The notes: generated from the sequence alone by a model not told the origin. A DNA stretch of 64,000 nt from Achromobacter sp. Root83 (GCF_001428845.1 NZ_LMIU01000023.1:62001-126000), one strand, 5' to 3'. Numbered from the stretch's first letter, positions 34,264 to 42,581 are shown. Program-made: numbers and translations.

Positions 34264-34310
34264 GAACCGGAACCTACAGCGCCGCAAGCTCGCGGCGGCG
34301 ATTCCGGTTC
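34264..34310 (+). other. Nested inverted repeat upstream of the NAD(P)H-binding gene
   Basis: Outer arms GAACCGGAA (34264-34272) and TTCCGGTTC (34302-34310), inner arms CGCCGC (34280-34285) and GCGGCG (34292-34297) with a 6-base loop. It lies 22 bases before the start codon of the next gene. A 5'-leader hairpin or operator is possible. Confidence 0.4.
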
Positions 34311-34332
34311 ATCCCTTCCAAGGAGCAAGACC

Positions 34333-34944
34333 ATGAAAATCGCATTGATCGGAATTACCGGCCGCGTAGGTTCGCGCGTGGCGGACGAGCTGCTCAGGCG
34401 CGGCCATCAAGTGACGGGCATCGCCCGCAACGCCGCCGACGTGAATCCCCAGCCGGGCCTGTCTGTCCAGCAGGGCGACGCCACCGATCCCGAAGGGCTG
34501 ACTCCGATTCTGACCGGACACGATGCCGTGATCAGCGCCACGCGCTTTGTGTCGACCGACGCCAAGCCGCTGCTGGCCGCCGTGAAGAATGCCGGCGTGC
34601 CGCGCCTGCTGGTGGTCGGCGGCGCCGGCAGCCTGCTGGTCGCACCCGGCAAGATGCTGATCGACACTCCCGAATTCCCTGACGCCTACAAGCCCGAAGC
34701 CCGGGCCGGCGTCGTGTTCCTGGACACGCTGCGCCAGGAAAAGGTGTTGAACTGGACCTTCCTGTCGCCGTCCGCCATCTTCGAGCCGGGCGAGCGCACG
34801 GCCAACTTCCGCCTGGGCGATGACCATCTGCTGGCGGATGAGGAAGGCAAGAGCTGGATCTCGATGGAAGACTACGCCATCGCGCTGGCCGACGAGGTCG
34901 AGACGCCCAAGCATTCGCGCCGCCGCTATACGGTCGGGTATTGA
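34333..34944 (+). CDS. NAD(P)H-binding (atypical SDR) family protein
   Basis: 203 residues from ATG 34333, preceded by AAGGAGCAAG. N-terminal Rossmann motif KIALIGITGRVGSRVADELL with GHQVTGIARNAAD; later VISATRFVS, RLLVVGGAGSLLVAPG and LNWTFLSPSAIFEPGERT. These are NmrA/YwnB-like atypical short-chain reductases, often redox sensors or quinone-handling proteins. It ends with an RRRYTVGY tail. The nearby SnoaL and flavin-reductase genes may belong to the same transcription unit (gap of 88 bases). Confidence 0.87.
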   Translation: MKIALIGITGRVGSRVADELLRRGHQVTGIARNAADVNPQPGLSVQQGDATDPEGLTPILTGHDAVISATRFVSTDAKPLLAAVKNAGVPRLLVVGGAGSLLVAPGKMLIDTPEFPDAYKPEARAGVVFLDTLRQEKVLNWTFLSPSAIFEPGERTANFRLGDDHLLADEEGKSWISMEDYAIALADEVETPKHSRRRYTVGY

Positions 34945-35032
34945 TATCGCAATTGTGCAACAGGGCCGAAATCGCCTGCGTTTGTTTGTAAACTGGCAGA
35001 CCGCCAGCAGGCGTCACCCTGAGTTGTCCCGT

Positions 35033-35491
35033 ATGCGTATGAAGTGGAAATCGTTGGCCGCCTGTGTGCTGGTCGCCGCCAGTTGCCTGGCGGTTGCGCC
35101 GGCGCTTGCGGCCGCGCCCCAGTCGAACAAAGAAATCGCCGTGGCGTTTTTCCGCATGATGTTCCAGGACCGCGACATCGACGAGGCGGTACGCCTGTAC
35201 GTCAGCCCGAACTACAAGCAGCACAACCCGTACATGCGCGACGGCGTTGGACCGATGGTGGATTTCTTTCCGCACTACTTTGAGCAGCATCCGCAGGCCA
35301 TCGTTGAAATCAAGCGCGTGATCGCCGAGGGCGATCTGGTGATGATCCACAACCATTGGCGCGATTCGCCGGAAGACCGCGGCCAGGCCGTGGTCGATAT
35401 TTTCCGCATCGAAAACGGCAAGATCGTCGAACATTGGGACGTGAGCCAGGAGATCCCCGAGAATCCCGCCAACAAGAACAGCATGTTCTAG
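35033..35491 (+). CDS. Secreted SnoaL-like (NTF2-like) polyketide-cyclase family protein
   Basis: 152 residues from ATG 35033 (a second ATG at 35039). Signal peptide MRMKWKSLAACVLVAASCLA up to about APALAAAP, so it is periplasmic or a lipoprotein-like secreted protein (no clear lipobox). The remainder has the NTF2-like fold: AVAFFRMMFQDRDIDEAVRLY, YKQHNPYMRDGVGPMVDFFP and VVDIFRIENGKIVEHWDVSQ. The family includes cyclases and dehydratases; no catalytic assignment is possible here. Confidence 0.87.
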   Translation: MRMKWKSLAACVLVAASCLAVAPALAAAPQSNKEIAVAFFRMMFQDRDIDEAVRLYVSPNYKQHNPYMRDGVGPMVDFFPHYFEQHPQAIVEIKRVIAEGDLVMIHNHWRDSPEDRGQAVVDIFRIENGKIVEHWDVSQEIPENPANKNSMF

Positions 35492-35499
35492 ATGCGTCC

Positions 35500-36063
35500 A
35501 TGATCGAACCCGTCGACCTGCCCCGCGCCTATCTGCTGCTGAACCACGGCCCCACCGTGCTGGTCACCAGCGCCCACGGAAGCGCGCGCAACGTGATGGC
35601 GGCCGCCTGGGCCATGCCGCTGGACTTCAGTCCGCCCAAGATGCTGGTGGTGGTGGACAAGAACACCTATACCCGGCAACTGATCGAAGCGTCCGGCGAA
35701 TTCGCGCTGTGCATTCCGTCGCGCGCGCAGGCGCGGGCGACGATGCTGGTGGGTTCGCAATCCGGCCGCGACGAAGACAAGTTCCAGGCCAGCGGCCTGC
35801 GGACGTTTCCGGCCAGCAAGATCGGCGCGCCGCTGATCAGCGACTGCCTGGGATGGCTGGAATGCAAGGTCGTGCCCGAACCGCACAACCAGCAGGCCTA
35901 TGATCTGTTCATCGGCGAAGTCGTGGCCGCGTGGGCGGCGCCGGAAGTGTTCTCCGGGAACCGCTGGCACTTCCCCGACGATGCGCGCCGCTCGGTCCAT
36001 TACCTGGCCGGCGGATCCTTCTTCGCCACGGGCGAAGCCTTCAACGTTTCCGATCCGGAGTAA
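35500..36063 (+). CDS. Flavin reductase-like domain protein (flavoredoxin type)
   Basis: 187 residues from ATG 35500, eight bases after the previous stop. The flavin reductase/FMN-binding split-barrel fold: GPTVLVTSAHGSARNVMAAA, PLDFSPPKMLVVVDKNTYT, SGEFALCIPSRAQARATMLVG, GWLECKVVPEPHNQQAYDLF and RSVHYLAGGSFFATGE. It binds FMN and probably transfers hydride from NAD(P)H or another donor. It is followed after five bases by the deoxyribosyltransferase-like gene. Confidence 0.88.
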   Translation: MIEPVDLPRAYLLLNHGPTVLVTSAHGSARNVMAAAWAMPLDFSPPKMLVVVDKNTYTRQLIEASGEFALCIPSRAQARATMLVGSQSGRDEDKFQASGLRTFPASKIGAPLISDCLGWLECKVVPEPHNQQAYDLFIGEVVAAWAAPEVFSGNRWHFPDDARRSVHYLAGGSFFATGEAFNVSDPE

Positions 36064-36068
36064 GCGCC

Positions 36069-36578
36069 ATGCGCAGCGTCTATCTAGCGGGCTTCGATGT
36101 CTTTCTGCCCGATGCCGCCGCGCACGGCGAACGGCTCAAGACCCTGTGCGCGACCTATGGTTTCGAAGGCCTGTTCCCCCTGGACAACACGGCGCCCCGC
36201 GACCTGTCCGGCCAGGCGCTCGCGCAGTGGATCTATCGGGAGAACGTGGCGCTGATCCGCCGCGCGGACATGGTGATGGCGAATCTGAACCCGTTTCGCG
36301 GCGCGGAACCGGATTCGGGCACGGCCTTCGAGGTCGGCTATGCGATAGCCTGCGGCAAGCCCGTCTGGGGCTACACGGGCCAGGCGGGTTCGCTGATCGA
36401 CCAGGTGGCCGTGGGCGCGGCGGCGGACGACGGCGTGTCGCGCATGGTGGATGCGCAGGGCTGCACCGTCGAGGACTTCGGCTTGAACCTGAACCTGATG
36501 CTGGCCTGCAGTGCCCGCATCGTGACGGGCGGCGCCGCCGACTGCCTGGCCTGCATGGCCCGGGCGCCCGGCGCGTAG
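36069..36578 (+). CDS. Nucleoside 2-deoxyribosyltransferase family protein
   Basis: 169 residues from ATG 36069. The family's N-terminal VYLAGFDVFLPDAAAHGERL and central DMVMANLNPFRGAEPDSGTAFEVGYAIACG (deoxyribose-binding region with the conserved Glu of the GTAFEVGYA motif) are present. It exchanges bases between deoxyribonucleosides, or is a related DNA-salvage or signalling protein. It is preceded by the flavin reductase gene and convergent with the TetR gene. Confidence 0.82.
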   Translation: MRSVYLAGFDVFLPDAAAHGERLKTLCATYGFEGLFPLDNTAPRDLSGQALAQWIYRENVALIRRADMVMANLNPFRGAEPDSGTAFEVGYAIACGKPVWGYTGQAGSLIDQVAVGAAADDGVSRMVDAQGCTVEDFGLNLNLMLACSARIVTGGAADCLACMARAPGA

Positions 36579-36584
36579 CGTCAA

Positions 36585-37271
36585 CTACCGGGCGCGTGCC
36601 GCCTGGGTCTTCTTCGCGGGGCTTGCCGCCCTTGCCGCCTTGCGCGGCGCGGCGCCGGCCGGTGCGCCCAGGTACCCCATTACGGCATCCACCACGGCCC
36701 GTTCCAGCTTTTGCGTGGAAAATCCCGCGGGCGGTTCGAGCGCGGCCGCGTGCACCAGCGACTCCATGATGCGCAGCACCACATAGGTCGCCAGGTCGCG
36801 GTCCTGTTGCGCGATTTCGTCCCGGTGCAGTTCCAGCAGATGCCGCATGCGGCGATGGATGTCCTGGTCGGCGAGGCTGTGTTCGCGCGGCAGGTCGAAC
36901 AGCGGGAATTCCCTTTCCAGCACGCGATGCAGCGCGGGTTCCAGCAGGTGGGCGTGCAGCATGGCCTGCACGATGGCGGCCACGCGTTCTTGCAGGGTGG
37001 CCGCGGGGTTGCTGTTCAGGACGCCGTCGATGACGTCCAGCATTTCGTTGTCGTGCCGGTTATGCAAAGCGGCGATCAGCGCGTTCTTGTTCGGAAAGTA
37101 CTGGTAGAGCGAGCCGACGCTGACGCCCGCGGTTTCGGCGATCAGGTTGGTGTTCGTGCCCGCATAGCCGTGGGTGGCCAGAACGCGCGCCGTGGCTTGC
37201 AGAATCGTATCCACGGTGTGCTGGGACCTGAGCTGGCGTGGCGATTTACGGGGCTGTGGGATGGCTGTCAT
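36585..37271 (-). CDS. TetR-family transcriptional regulator
   Basis: 228 residues. N-terminal helix-turn-helix (about 12-65): ATRVLATHGYAGTNTNLIAE and TAGVSVGSLYQYFPNKNALI; the rest is the variable ligand-binding domain (LLELHRDEIAQQDRDLATYV, MESLVHAAALEP). The C-terminal tail is Ala/Lys/Arg-rich. It probably autoregulates through the inverted repeat at 37300-37313. No gene starts divergently nearby (37272-37562 is empty), so its target is elsewhere or is itself. Confidence 0.9.
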   Translation of the reverse strand: MTAIPQPRKSPRQLRSQHTVDTILQATARVLATHGYAGTNTNLIAETAGVSVGSLYQYFPNKNALIAALHNRHDNEMLDVIDGVLNSNPAATLQERVAAIVQAMLHAHLLEPALHRVLEREFPLFDLPREHSLADQDIHRRMRHLLELHRDEIAQQDRDLATYVVLRIMESLVHAAALEPPAGFSTQKLERAVVDAVMGYLGAPAGAAPRKAARAASPAKKTQAARAR

Positions 37272-37299
37272 GAAGGCGGTGAAAGGCGAGTATCAGACA

Positions 37300-37313
37300 T
37301 GAGCAATGGCTCA
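37300..37313. promoter_or_regulatory. Putative TetR operator
   Basis: TGAGC-AATG-GCTCA is a perfect inverted repeat with 4-base spacer, lying 29-42 bases upstream of the TetR start codon. Typical TetR operator geometry; assignment by position. Confidence 0.4.
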
Positions 37314-37519
37314 CGAAATTCAAGGCAGGCAGTCTGGTTCATCTCCCGCCAGGGCGGATTATGCCATCGCCGGATCACACCGCACCCTTCCCGGGAAACA
37401 CCATGTCGAACGCATCGGCGGCCGGGCCGTGTCGGCGGCCCACGGCCCACGGAGCCGCGCGCCGGCCCCAATGGCCGTCGGCACGGCGCTCAGGGGCAAG
37501 GCATGGAGCGGGCGTGAAA
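37314..37519. other. Non-coding gap between tetR and ribB
   Basis: The gap between tetR and ribB runs from 37272 to 37562, 291 bases. Apart from the operator and the 37520-37541 hairpin I see nothing in it: no convincing frame or RNA. The open frames here overlap GC-rich chance ORFs. Confidence 0.4.
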
Positions 37520-37541
37520 GGGGGGCGCGCGTGCGCCCCCC
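37520..37541 (-). terminator. Possible terminator downstream of ribB
   Basis: GGGGGGCGC-GCGT-GCGCCCCCC, a 9-bp stem 21 bases after the ribB stop; on the minus strand it is followed by CTTTC, a poor T tract, so termination is uncertain. Confidence 0.4.
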
Positions 37542-37562
37542 GTACTACGGTTTATGCCGGCA

Positions 37563-38282
37563 TCAGACGGTGGCGGCCATTTCCAGGACTTCGTCGTCCA
37601 GCGTTTCGGCCTGCCCGTCCTTCAGCTTCTGCAGATGGTCGGCCAGTTCGGCGATGGTCAGCGCCACCAGGCCGTGCTGGGCGGCGTAGCGTTCAAGCGA
37701 CGCGCCGCGCATCATCGTGCCGTCGGCGTTCATCAGTTCGCACAGCACGCCGGCCGGACGCAGGCCGGCCAGGACGGCCAGGTCCACCGAGCCTTCCGTG
37801 TGGCCGCGGCGGGTCAGCACGCCGCCCGGCTGGGCGCGCAGCGGGAATACATGGCCCGGGCTGACGATGTCGTCGCTTTGCGCCGACGGCGCGATGGCGG
37901 CGCGGATGGTTGTCACGCGGTCCACGGCCGACACGCCGGTGCTGACGCCTTCGCGGGCTTCGATCGAGACGGTAAAGGCGGTGGCGTAGCGGCTCTGGTT
38001 GCGCGGGACCATGGGCGGCAATTCCAGCCGGTCCAGGGCTTCGCCGGGCAGGCACAGGCAGACGATGCCGCTGCCGTCGCGGATCAGCTGCGCCATCACC
38101 GGCACGGTCAGCTTGTCGGCCGCGACGATCAGGTCCGCTTCGTTTTCGCGGTCGAAGTCGTCCATGAGGATGACGGGCCGGCCCAGGCGCAAGTGATGCA
38201 GCGCGCGCTGCAAGCGGGCGGCGAACGGTTGCGAAGCCAGGCTGGGGATGGGGGACTGCGGGGTAAGGGTAACGTTGGACAT
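37563..38282 (-). CDS. ribB: 3,4-dihydroxy-2-butanone 4-phosphate synthase
   Basis: 239 residues from ATG 38282. RibB motifs: [19 protein letters not shown] (acidic metal-binding loop), [50 protein letters not shown] and [20 protein letters not shown]. It converts ribulose 5-phosphate to the four-carbon riboflavin precursor and formate. It is the single-domain RibB form, without a GTP cyclohydrolase II (RibA) part. It is regulated by the FMN riboswitch at 38399-38546, so free FMN represses it. Confidence 0.95.
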   Translation of the reverse strand: MSNVTLTPQSPIPSLASQPFAARLQRALHHLRLGRPVILMDDFDRENEADLIVAADKLTVPVMAQLIRDGSGIVCLCLPGEALDRLELPPMVPRNQSRYATAFTVSIEAREGVSTGVSAVDRVTTIRAAIAPSAQSDDIVSPGHVFPLRAQPGGVLTRRGHTEGSVDLAVLAGLRPAGVLCELMNADGTMMRGASLERYAAQHGLVALTIAELADHLQKLKDGQAETLDDEVLEMAATV

Positions 38283-38322
38283 TGAAACGCTCTCGCAAGT
38301 TGAAGGGGCGAAAAACGTTTCA
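38283..38322 (-). promoter_or_regulatory. Possible expression platform of the ribB riboswitch
   Basis: TGAAACG and CGTTTCA (38316-38322 with 38283-38289 on the plus strand) can pair across 26 bases. The arm next to the ATG is adjacent to GAGAG, the likely ribosome site, suggesting translational control. Inferred. Confidence 0.35.
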
Positions 38323-38398
38323 GGGCTATTCGACAGCCGAACGCAATACGGCTTTCCAGGCGCAAGCGCGCCCGGGCAGCCCGGTATGTGCCGGCACA

Positions 38399-38546
38399 TC
38401 TTCTCTTATCCGGACTATGACCGTCGGCTCTGGCATTTCACCAGATCTGCTGACCCCGGCCTTCCATAAAGGACGCCGGGCGCTCGCGGGCTCGCCACAT
38501 TGCGTGGCATACCGCCGGTGGGGAATTGCACCCCGCCCTGAAGACG
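38399..38546 (-). ncRNA. FMN riboswitch (RFN element)
   Basis: Read on the minus strand, the region begins TCTTCAGGGCGGGGTGCAA, continues TCCCCACCGGCGGTA, and ends with GGTCAGCAGATCTGGTGAAA, GCCAGAGCCGACGGTCATAG and CCGGATAAGAGAAG. These are the classical conserved segments of the RFN aptamer, with its closing P1 stem (TCTTC.../...GAAGA). It sits 116 bases upstream of ribB. A -10-like TACAAT (38575-38580, minus) lies just upstream, without a clear -35. Confidence 0.95.
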
Positions 38547-38560
38547 TACTGCATGTCGTG

Positions 38561-39070
38561 TTAACGACCGGTCGATTGTACGCCTGTCCGGGTCTTTTTC
38601 GCAGGCAGGGCCAGCATCGTGCCGCGGCAGGGCGGCGTGCCGCAAAGGCAGCGATAGCCTTCCTTCAGCGCCTTGGTGATGCGGCCGTCCAGCACCAGGC
38701 CATAGTCATAGGACAGTTCCGTGCCGCGCGGGATGTCCTGCAGCGCCACGATATACACGCGCTTGCCGTGCTTGCCCTCTTGCGCTTCGCAGTTGGGCTG
38801 ACAGGAATGGTTGATCCAGCGGGCGTCGTTGCCTTGGTCGCCGCCGTCGATCACGCGGCCGGTGCTGAGCGCGAAGAAGAAGGTGTGGAAGGGATCGTCC
38901 GGGTTGGTCGGATGGCGCCGGTCCGCTTCCTTGGCGCTGATGCGCGCGCCGCCGTACTCGACGATGCGCGTGCCCGCGGGAATCTTGCGCGCGGCGAAGA
39001 CGCCGTTGCCGTGCAGCTTGGAGCGGCGGACGACATACCAGGGCTTGATCGGGGTGTCTTCGTTGGTCAT
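38561..39070 (-). CDS. SET-domain protein, putative protein-lysine methyltransferase
   Basis: 169 residues, essentially a lone SET domain. SAM-binding start SKLHGNGVFAARKIPAGTRI, substrate/SAM motif RWINHSCQPNCEA (NHSC at 87-90), catalytic-region ELSYDYG (Tyr121, Tyr123), and a post-SET zinc site with Cys90, Cys141, Cys143 and Cys148 (CLCGTPPC). The post-SET cysteines are those of eukaryotic-type KMTs, so the protein may be an active protein lysine methyltransferase. It lies immediately upstream of the ribB riboswitch on the same strand. The target is unknown. Confidence 0.9.
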   Translation of the reverse strand: MTNEDTPIKPWYVVRRSKLHGNGVFAARKIPAGTRIVEYGGARISAKEADRRHPTNPDDPFHTFFFALSTGRVIDGGDQGNDARWINHSCQPNCEAQEGKHGKRVYIVALQDIPRGTELSYDYGLVLDGRITKALKEGYRCLCGTPPCRGTMLALPAKKTRTGVQSTGR

Positions 39071-39177
39071 TGAGAGTGGGGTGTGGCGTGAGACGAAACA
39101 GAATTATATCGGCGCCTCTGTGACGCCGATGACAGGCGTATAGTGAGCGCCGCCTTGTCCTTCACTTGATATTTATC

Positions 39178-40098
39178 ATGATCGTCCGTCCGCGTCCCTC
39201 CGCGCTGGCTTTGTTCTTTGTCTTGCGCGGTTCCATCATCCCGCGCATTGTCAGCAGGCTCATCGTCATCACGCTGCTGTCCTGTGTGGTGGTGTGGATG
39301 TACCACCGCCAACTGTTCTCGCCCGCGCACCTGACGGCGGTGCCTTTCTCGCTTTTCGGCCTGGCCTTGTCGGTCTTCATGGGCTTTCGCAACAACGTCT
39401 GCTACGACCGCTGGTGGGAAGCCCGCAAGCAATGGGGCGACCTGATCGTGCAGGCGCGCAGCCTGGCGCGCGAAAGCGCCGTGCTGCTGGCGGCCAGCAC
39501 GGCCAACCCCGTGCAGGAACGGCTGGTGCGCCGCTGCGTCGGCTTTGGCTATGGCCTGGCTGCGCGGCTGCGCGGCCAGGATATGGTGGAGGCCGTGCGG
39601 CCGTGGGTGCCGCAGGATGAACTGGATACGCTGTCCGGCTGCCGCAATGTGCCGGACGCCCTGCTCATGGCGATCAACCGCGATCTGGCGTCGTGCCTGC
39701 GTCGCGGGGAACTCAGCGACATCCTGTACCAGGGGCTGACCCAGCGCGTGGCGCAGTGCGCCGCCATCCAGGCCGCCTGCGAACGCATCAAGTTTACGCC
39801 CTGTCCGTTCGCCTATTCCCTGCTGCTGCATCGCACGGCGTGGCTGTTCTGCCTGCTGCTGCCCTTTGGCCTGGTCGGCACGCTGGAATACCTGACCCCC
39901 GTGGCGGTCATCATCATCGCCTACACCTTCTTCGGCCTGGATGCGCTGGGCGACGAGCTCGAGGACCCCTTCGGGCTGGAAGAGAACGACCTGCCGCTGT
40001 CGGCGCTGGCCCGCGTCATCGAGGTCGACCTGCTGGAAGGCCTGGGCGTGCGGCCGCTGCCCGAGGCGGCGGCGCCCGTGGACTACGTCCTGCGCTGA
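39178..40098 (+). CDS. Bestrophin family ion channel (UPF0187/YneE-like)
   Basis: 306 residues from ATG 39178 (an alternative non-ATG start at 39166). Membrane segments at about residues 25-45 and 50-70, then FMGFRNNVCYDRWWEARKQW, characteristic of bacterial bestrophins, and later YLTPVAVIIIAYTFFGLDAL and LEDPFGLEENDLPL (the acidic cytoplasmic motif before the C-terminus). These form pentameric ion channels in the inner membrane; the bacterial ones studied are cation-permeable, but the physiological role is unclear. Confidence 0.93.
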   Translation: MIVRPRPSALALFFVLRGSIIPRIVSRLIVITLLSCVVVWMYHRQLFSPAHLTAVPFSLFGLALSVFMGFRNNVCYDRWWEARKQWGDLIVQARSLARESAVLLAASTANPVQERLVRRCVGFGYGLAARLRGQDMVEAVRPWVPQDELDTLSGCRNVPDALLMAINRDLASCLRRGELSDILYQGLTQRVAQCAAIQAACERIKFTPCPFAYSLLLHRTAWLFCLLLPFGLVGTLEYLTPVAVIIIAYTFFGLDALGDELEDPFGLEENDLPLSALARVIEVDLLEGLGVRPLPEAAAPVDYVLR

Positions 40099-40106
40099 AC
40101 GCAGGG

Positions 40107-40577
40107 TCACCCTCCCGGTCCGTTGAGCGGCAGCATCGTTTCCTTCAGCCGGCGCAGCACGAAGCAGGACTTGCTGTGCCGGATGCCGGGAATGCGGTAG
40201 AGCTGTTCGCGCAGCAGGCGTTCGTAGTCGCGGGTGTCGCGCACGGCGATGCGGATGTAATAGTCGTAGTCGCCCGACACCAGGAAGGCCTCCAGCACCT
40301 CGGGAATCGCCGCCAGCGCCCGGCCGAACTCGTAGAGCGTTTCTTCGCTGTGGCTTTCCAGCGTCACATGGACGATGACCGTGTCCATGAACCCCAGGGT
40401 GGCCGGGTCGATGTCCACGGTGTAGCCGCGGATCACCCCGGCGCTCTCCATGCGCTTGATGCGGTTCCAGCAGGGCGTGGACGACAGGCCGACGGCCGCG
40501 CCGATGTCGTTCAGGCTGGCGCGCGCGTTCTCTTGCAGCACCTTCAGAATGGCCAGATCAAACTTGTCCAGGTTCAT
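40107..40577 (-). CDS. Lrp/AsnC-family transcriptional regulator
   Basis: 156 residues from ATG 40577; the ribosome site GGAGG is nine bases upstream. N-terminal helix-turn-helix FDLAILKVLQENARASLNDI and GAAVGLSSTPCWNRIKRMES; C-terminal RAM effector domain (about 65-150) with DYDYYIRIAVRDTRDYERLL. It is divergent from the acetolactate synthase gene, 93 bases apart, and probably senses amino acids to control it. Confidence 0.94.
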   Translation of the reverse strand: MNLDKFDLAILKVLQENARASLNDIGAAVGLSSTPCWNRIKRMESAGVIRGYTVDIDPATLGFMDTVIVHVTLESHSEETLYEFGRALAAIPEVLEAFLVSGDYDYYIRIAVRDTRDYERLLREQLYRIPGIRHSKSCFVLRRLKETMLPLNGPGG

Positions 40578-40580
40578 TTT

Positions 40581-40602
40581 CTTTGATTCCTCCAAATCAA
40601 AG
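40581..40602. promoter_or_regulatory. Inverted repeat in the Lrp-ilvB divergent region
   Basis: CTTTGATT (40581-40588) and AATCAAAG (40595-40602) form a perfect 8-bp dyad with a 6-base centre, AT-rich as for Lrp sites. In the Lrp transcript the GGAGG ribosome site sits in the 6-base loop of the resulting hairpin. It could act as operator, as mRNA hairpin, or both. Confidence 0.5.
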
Positions 40603-40670
40603 ATAAATTTACTGCGTCTGACGGTAATTCGTGGAAAAGAAGATAAAAATTCTTCGAAACTCCCAATAAG

Positions 40671-42497
40671 ATGGATAGCATGAACGATCGCCTGCACCCC
40701 ACCGCCGCCGCCGCCCTAGCCGCCACTGCTCGCCCTCCTGAAAACGGGGCGAAGATTCTGCTCGACACGTTGATTGCGCACGGTGTCGATACGGTTTTCG
40801 GGTATCCGGGCGGCGCTGTCCTGCCCCTGTACGACGCGCTGTACGCCGAACCGCGCCTGCGCCACGTGCTGGTGCGGCATGAACAGGCCGCGGTGCATGC
40901 GGCCGAAGGCTACGCCCGCACCACGGGCCGCACGGGCGTGGTGTTCGTGACTTCCGGCCCCGGCATGGCCAACACGACGTCGGGCCTGCTGGACGCCATG
41001 TGCGATTCCATCCCGGTGCTCTGCGTCAGCGGGCAAGTGGCCACGGCGGCCATCGGCACCGATGCCTTCCAGGAATGCGACGCCATCGGCATCTCGCGCT
41101 CGGTGACCAAGTGGAACACCCAGATCCGCGCGGTCGACGATGTGGCTGGCGTGGTGTCGCGCGCCTTCGAACTGACCCGCCAGGGCCGTCCCGGCCCCGT
41201 GCTGGTGGATTTTCCGAAAGACGTGCAACTGGCCGTGCCGCGCGACGCCGATGACGACAGCCTGGGTCTGCCCTCGCAGCAAAAGCTGGCCGCGCTGCGC
41301 GCGCGCCGCCAGTCGGGCAAGCTGGCGCCCAAGCTGCCCCAGTCGGCCGTGCGCCGGGCCGCGGCGCTGATCGCCCAGGCCAAGCGCCCCATCTTCTACG
41401 GCGGCGGCGGCCTGGTGAATGCCGGCCCCGACGCCTGCGCGGCGTTCACGGACCTGGTCCGCCACACCGGCGCGCCCTGCACCCTGACCTTGATGGGCCT
41501 GGGCGCCTTCCCCGCGTCCGACCCGCGGTTCGTGGGGATGCTGGGCATGCACGGCACGGTAGAGGCCAACCTGGCCATGCACAACTCGGATCTGGTGGTC
41601 TGCATCGGCGCGCGCTTCGACGACCGCATCACCGGCAAGCTCTCGGAATTCTGTCCGCATGCGCGCAAGATCCATATCGATATCGATCCCGCGTCGATCA
41701 ACAAGGTGGTGCGCGTGGACGTGGCGCTGGTGGGCGACTGCCTGCCGCTGGTGCGCGCGCTACGCGCGGAACTCGGCGACGAGCCGCTGGATCCCAAGCG
41801 CCTGGCGCCGTGGTTCAAGCGCATCGAGACCTGGCGCGCGCAGGATTGCCTGGGCTATACGCCCGCTGCCGACGCCATTCTTCCCCAGCATCTGATGTCT
41901 CGCCTGAACGCCGCGCTGGCGGATCGGGACGCCATCGTCTCCACCGACGTGGGCCAGCATCAGATGTGGGCCGCGCAATACCTGCGCTTTGACAAGCCGA
42001 ACCGCTGGCTGACCTCGGGCGGCGCGGGGACCATGGGCTACGGCGTGCCCGCCGCCATCGGCGCGCAGGTGGCGCATCCGGACAAGACGGTCGTCTGCGT
42101 CAGCGGCGATGCGTCGGTGCTGATGAACATTCAGGAATTGTCCACCGCCATGCAGCACCAGACGCCCGTGAAGGTCGTGCTGTGCAACAACGGCTACATG
42201 GGCATGGTCCGGCAATGGCAGGAACTGATCCACGGCGGGCGCTACAGCCACAGCTACAACGCGTCGCTGCCGGATTTCGTGGCGCTGGCGCGTGCCTTCG
42301 GCTGGGGCGCGGCCCGGGTCGAAGACCCCGCCCTGCTGGATGCCGCGCTGGCCGAATGCCTGGCGCATGACGGCCCGTACTTCCTGGACGTGGCCGTGAC
42401 GGCGCAGGAAAACTGCTTCCCGATGATGCCGGCTGGACATGGCCACCAGAAGATGATGCTGGCCGAAGGCGTCTGGTATCAGGACGAGACGACCTGA
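40671..42497 (+). CDS. ilvB: Acetolactate synthase large subunit-type ThDP enzyme
   Basis: 608 residues; ATG 40671 or 40680. ThDP-enzyme hallmarks: [15 protein letters not shown], catalytic Glu71 in [38 protein letters not shown] and the ThDP motif [18 protein letters not shown]...NN. The C-terminal region [19 protein letters not shown] and [15 protein letters not shown] matches anabolic-type acetohydroxyacid synthases. It makes acetolactate/acetohydroxybutyrate for branched-chain amino acids. No small regulatory subunit gene (ilvN/ilvH) adjoins it, so it may be a second isozyme or use a subunit encoded elsewhere. The Lrp-type regulator is divergent. Confidence 0.93.
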   Translation: MDSMNDRLHPTAAAALAATARPPENGAKILLDTLIAHGVDTVFGYPGGAVLPLYDALYAEPRLRHVLVRHEQAAVHAAEGYARTTGRTGVVFVTSGPGMANTTSGLLDAMCDSIPVLCVSGQVATAAIGTDAFQECDAIGISRSVTKWNTQIRAVDDVAGVVSRAFELTRQGRPGPVLVDFPKDVQLAVPRDADDDSLGLPSQQKLAALRARRQSGKLAPKLPQSAVRRAAALIAQAKRPIFYGGGGLVNAGPDACAAFTDLVRHTGAPCTLTLMGLGAFPASDPRFVGMLGMHGTVEANLAMHNSDLVVCIGARFDDRITGKLSEFCPHARKIHIDIDPASINKVVRVDVALVGDCLPLVRALRAELGDEPLDPKRLAPWFKRIETWRAQDCLGYTPAADAILPQHLMSRLNAALADRDAIVSTDVGQHQMWAAQYLRFDKPNRWLTSGGAGTMGYGVPAAIGAQVAHPDKTVVCVSGDASVLMNIQELSTAMQHQTPVKVVLCNNGYMGMVRQWQELIHGGRYSHSYNASLPDFVALARAFGWGAARVEDPALLDAALAECLAHDGPYFLDVAVTAQENCFPMMPAGHGHQKMMLAEGVWYQDETT

Positions 42498-42550
42498 CGC
42501 GGGCAACCTGACGCACGCGGCCCTGACGCGCGCTGCCCCGACGCGGGGGC
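42492..42550. repeat. Short imperfect tandem repeat after ilvB
   Basis: Four units near ACCTGACGCGGGCA, ACCTGACGCACGCGGC, CCTGACGCGCGCTGC and CCCGACGCGGGGGC, period about 15 bases, starting at the ilvB stop. Function unknown. Confidence 0.4.
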
Positions 42551-42581
42551 GGCAGGCACGCGGCGTGGGAACCGTTTCCTT

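Noticed and set aside
37361-37864. Plus-strand frame downstream of tetR
   Set aside because: Arg/Pro/Gly-rich, runs antisense into ribB, no ribosome site or fold.
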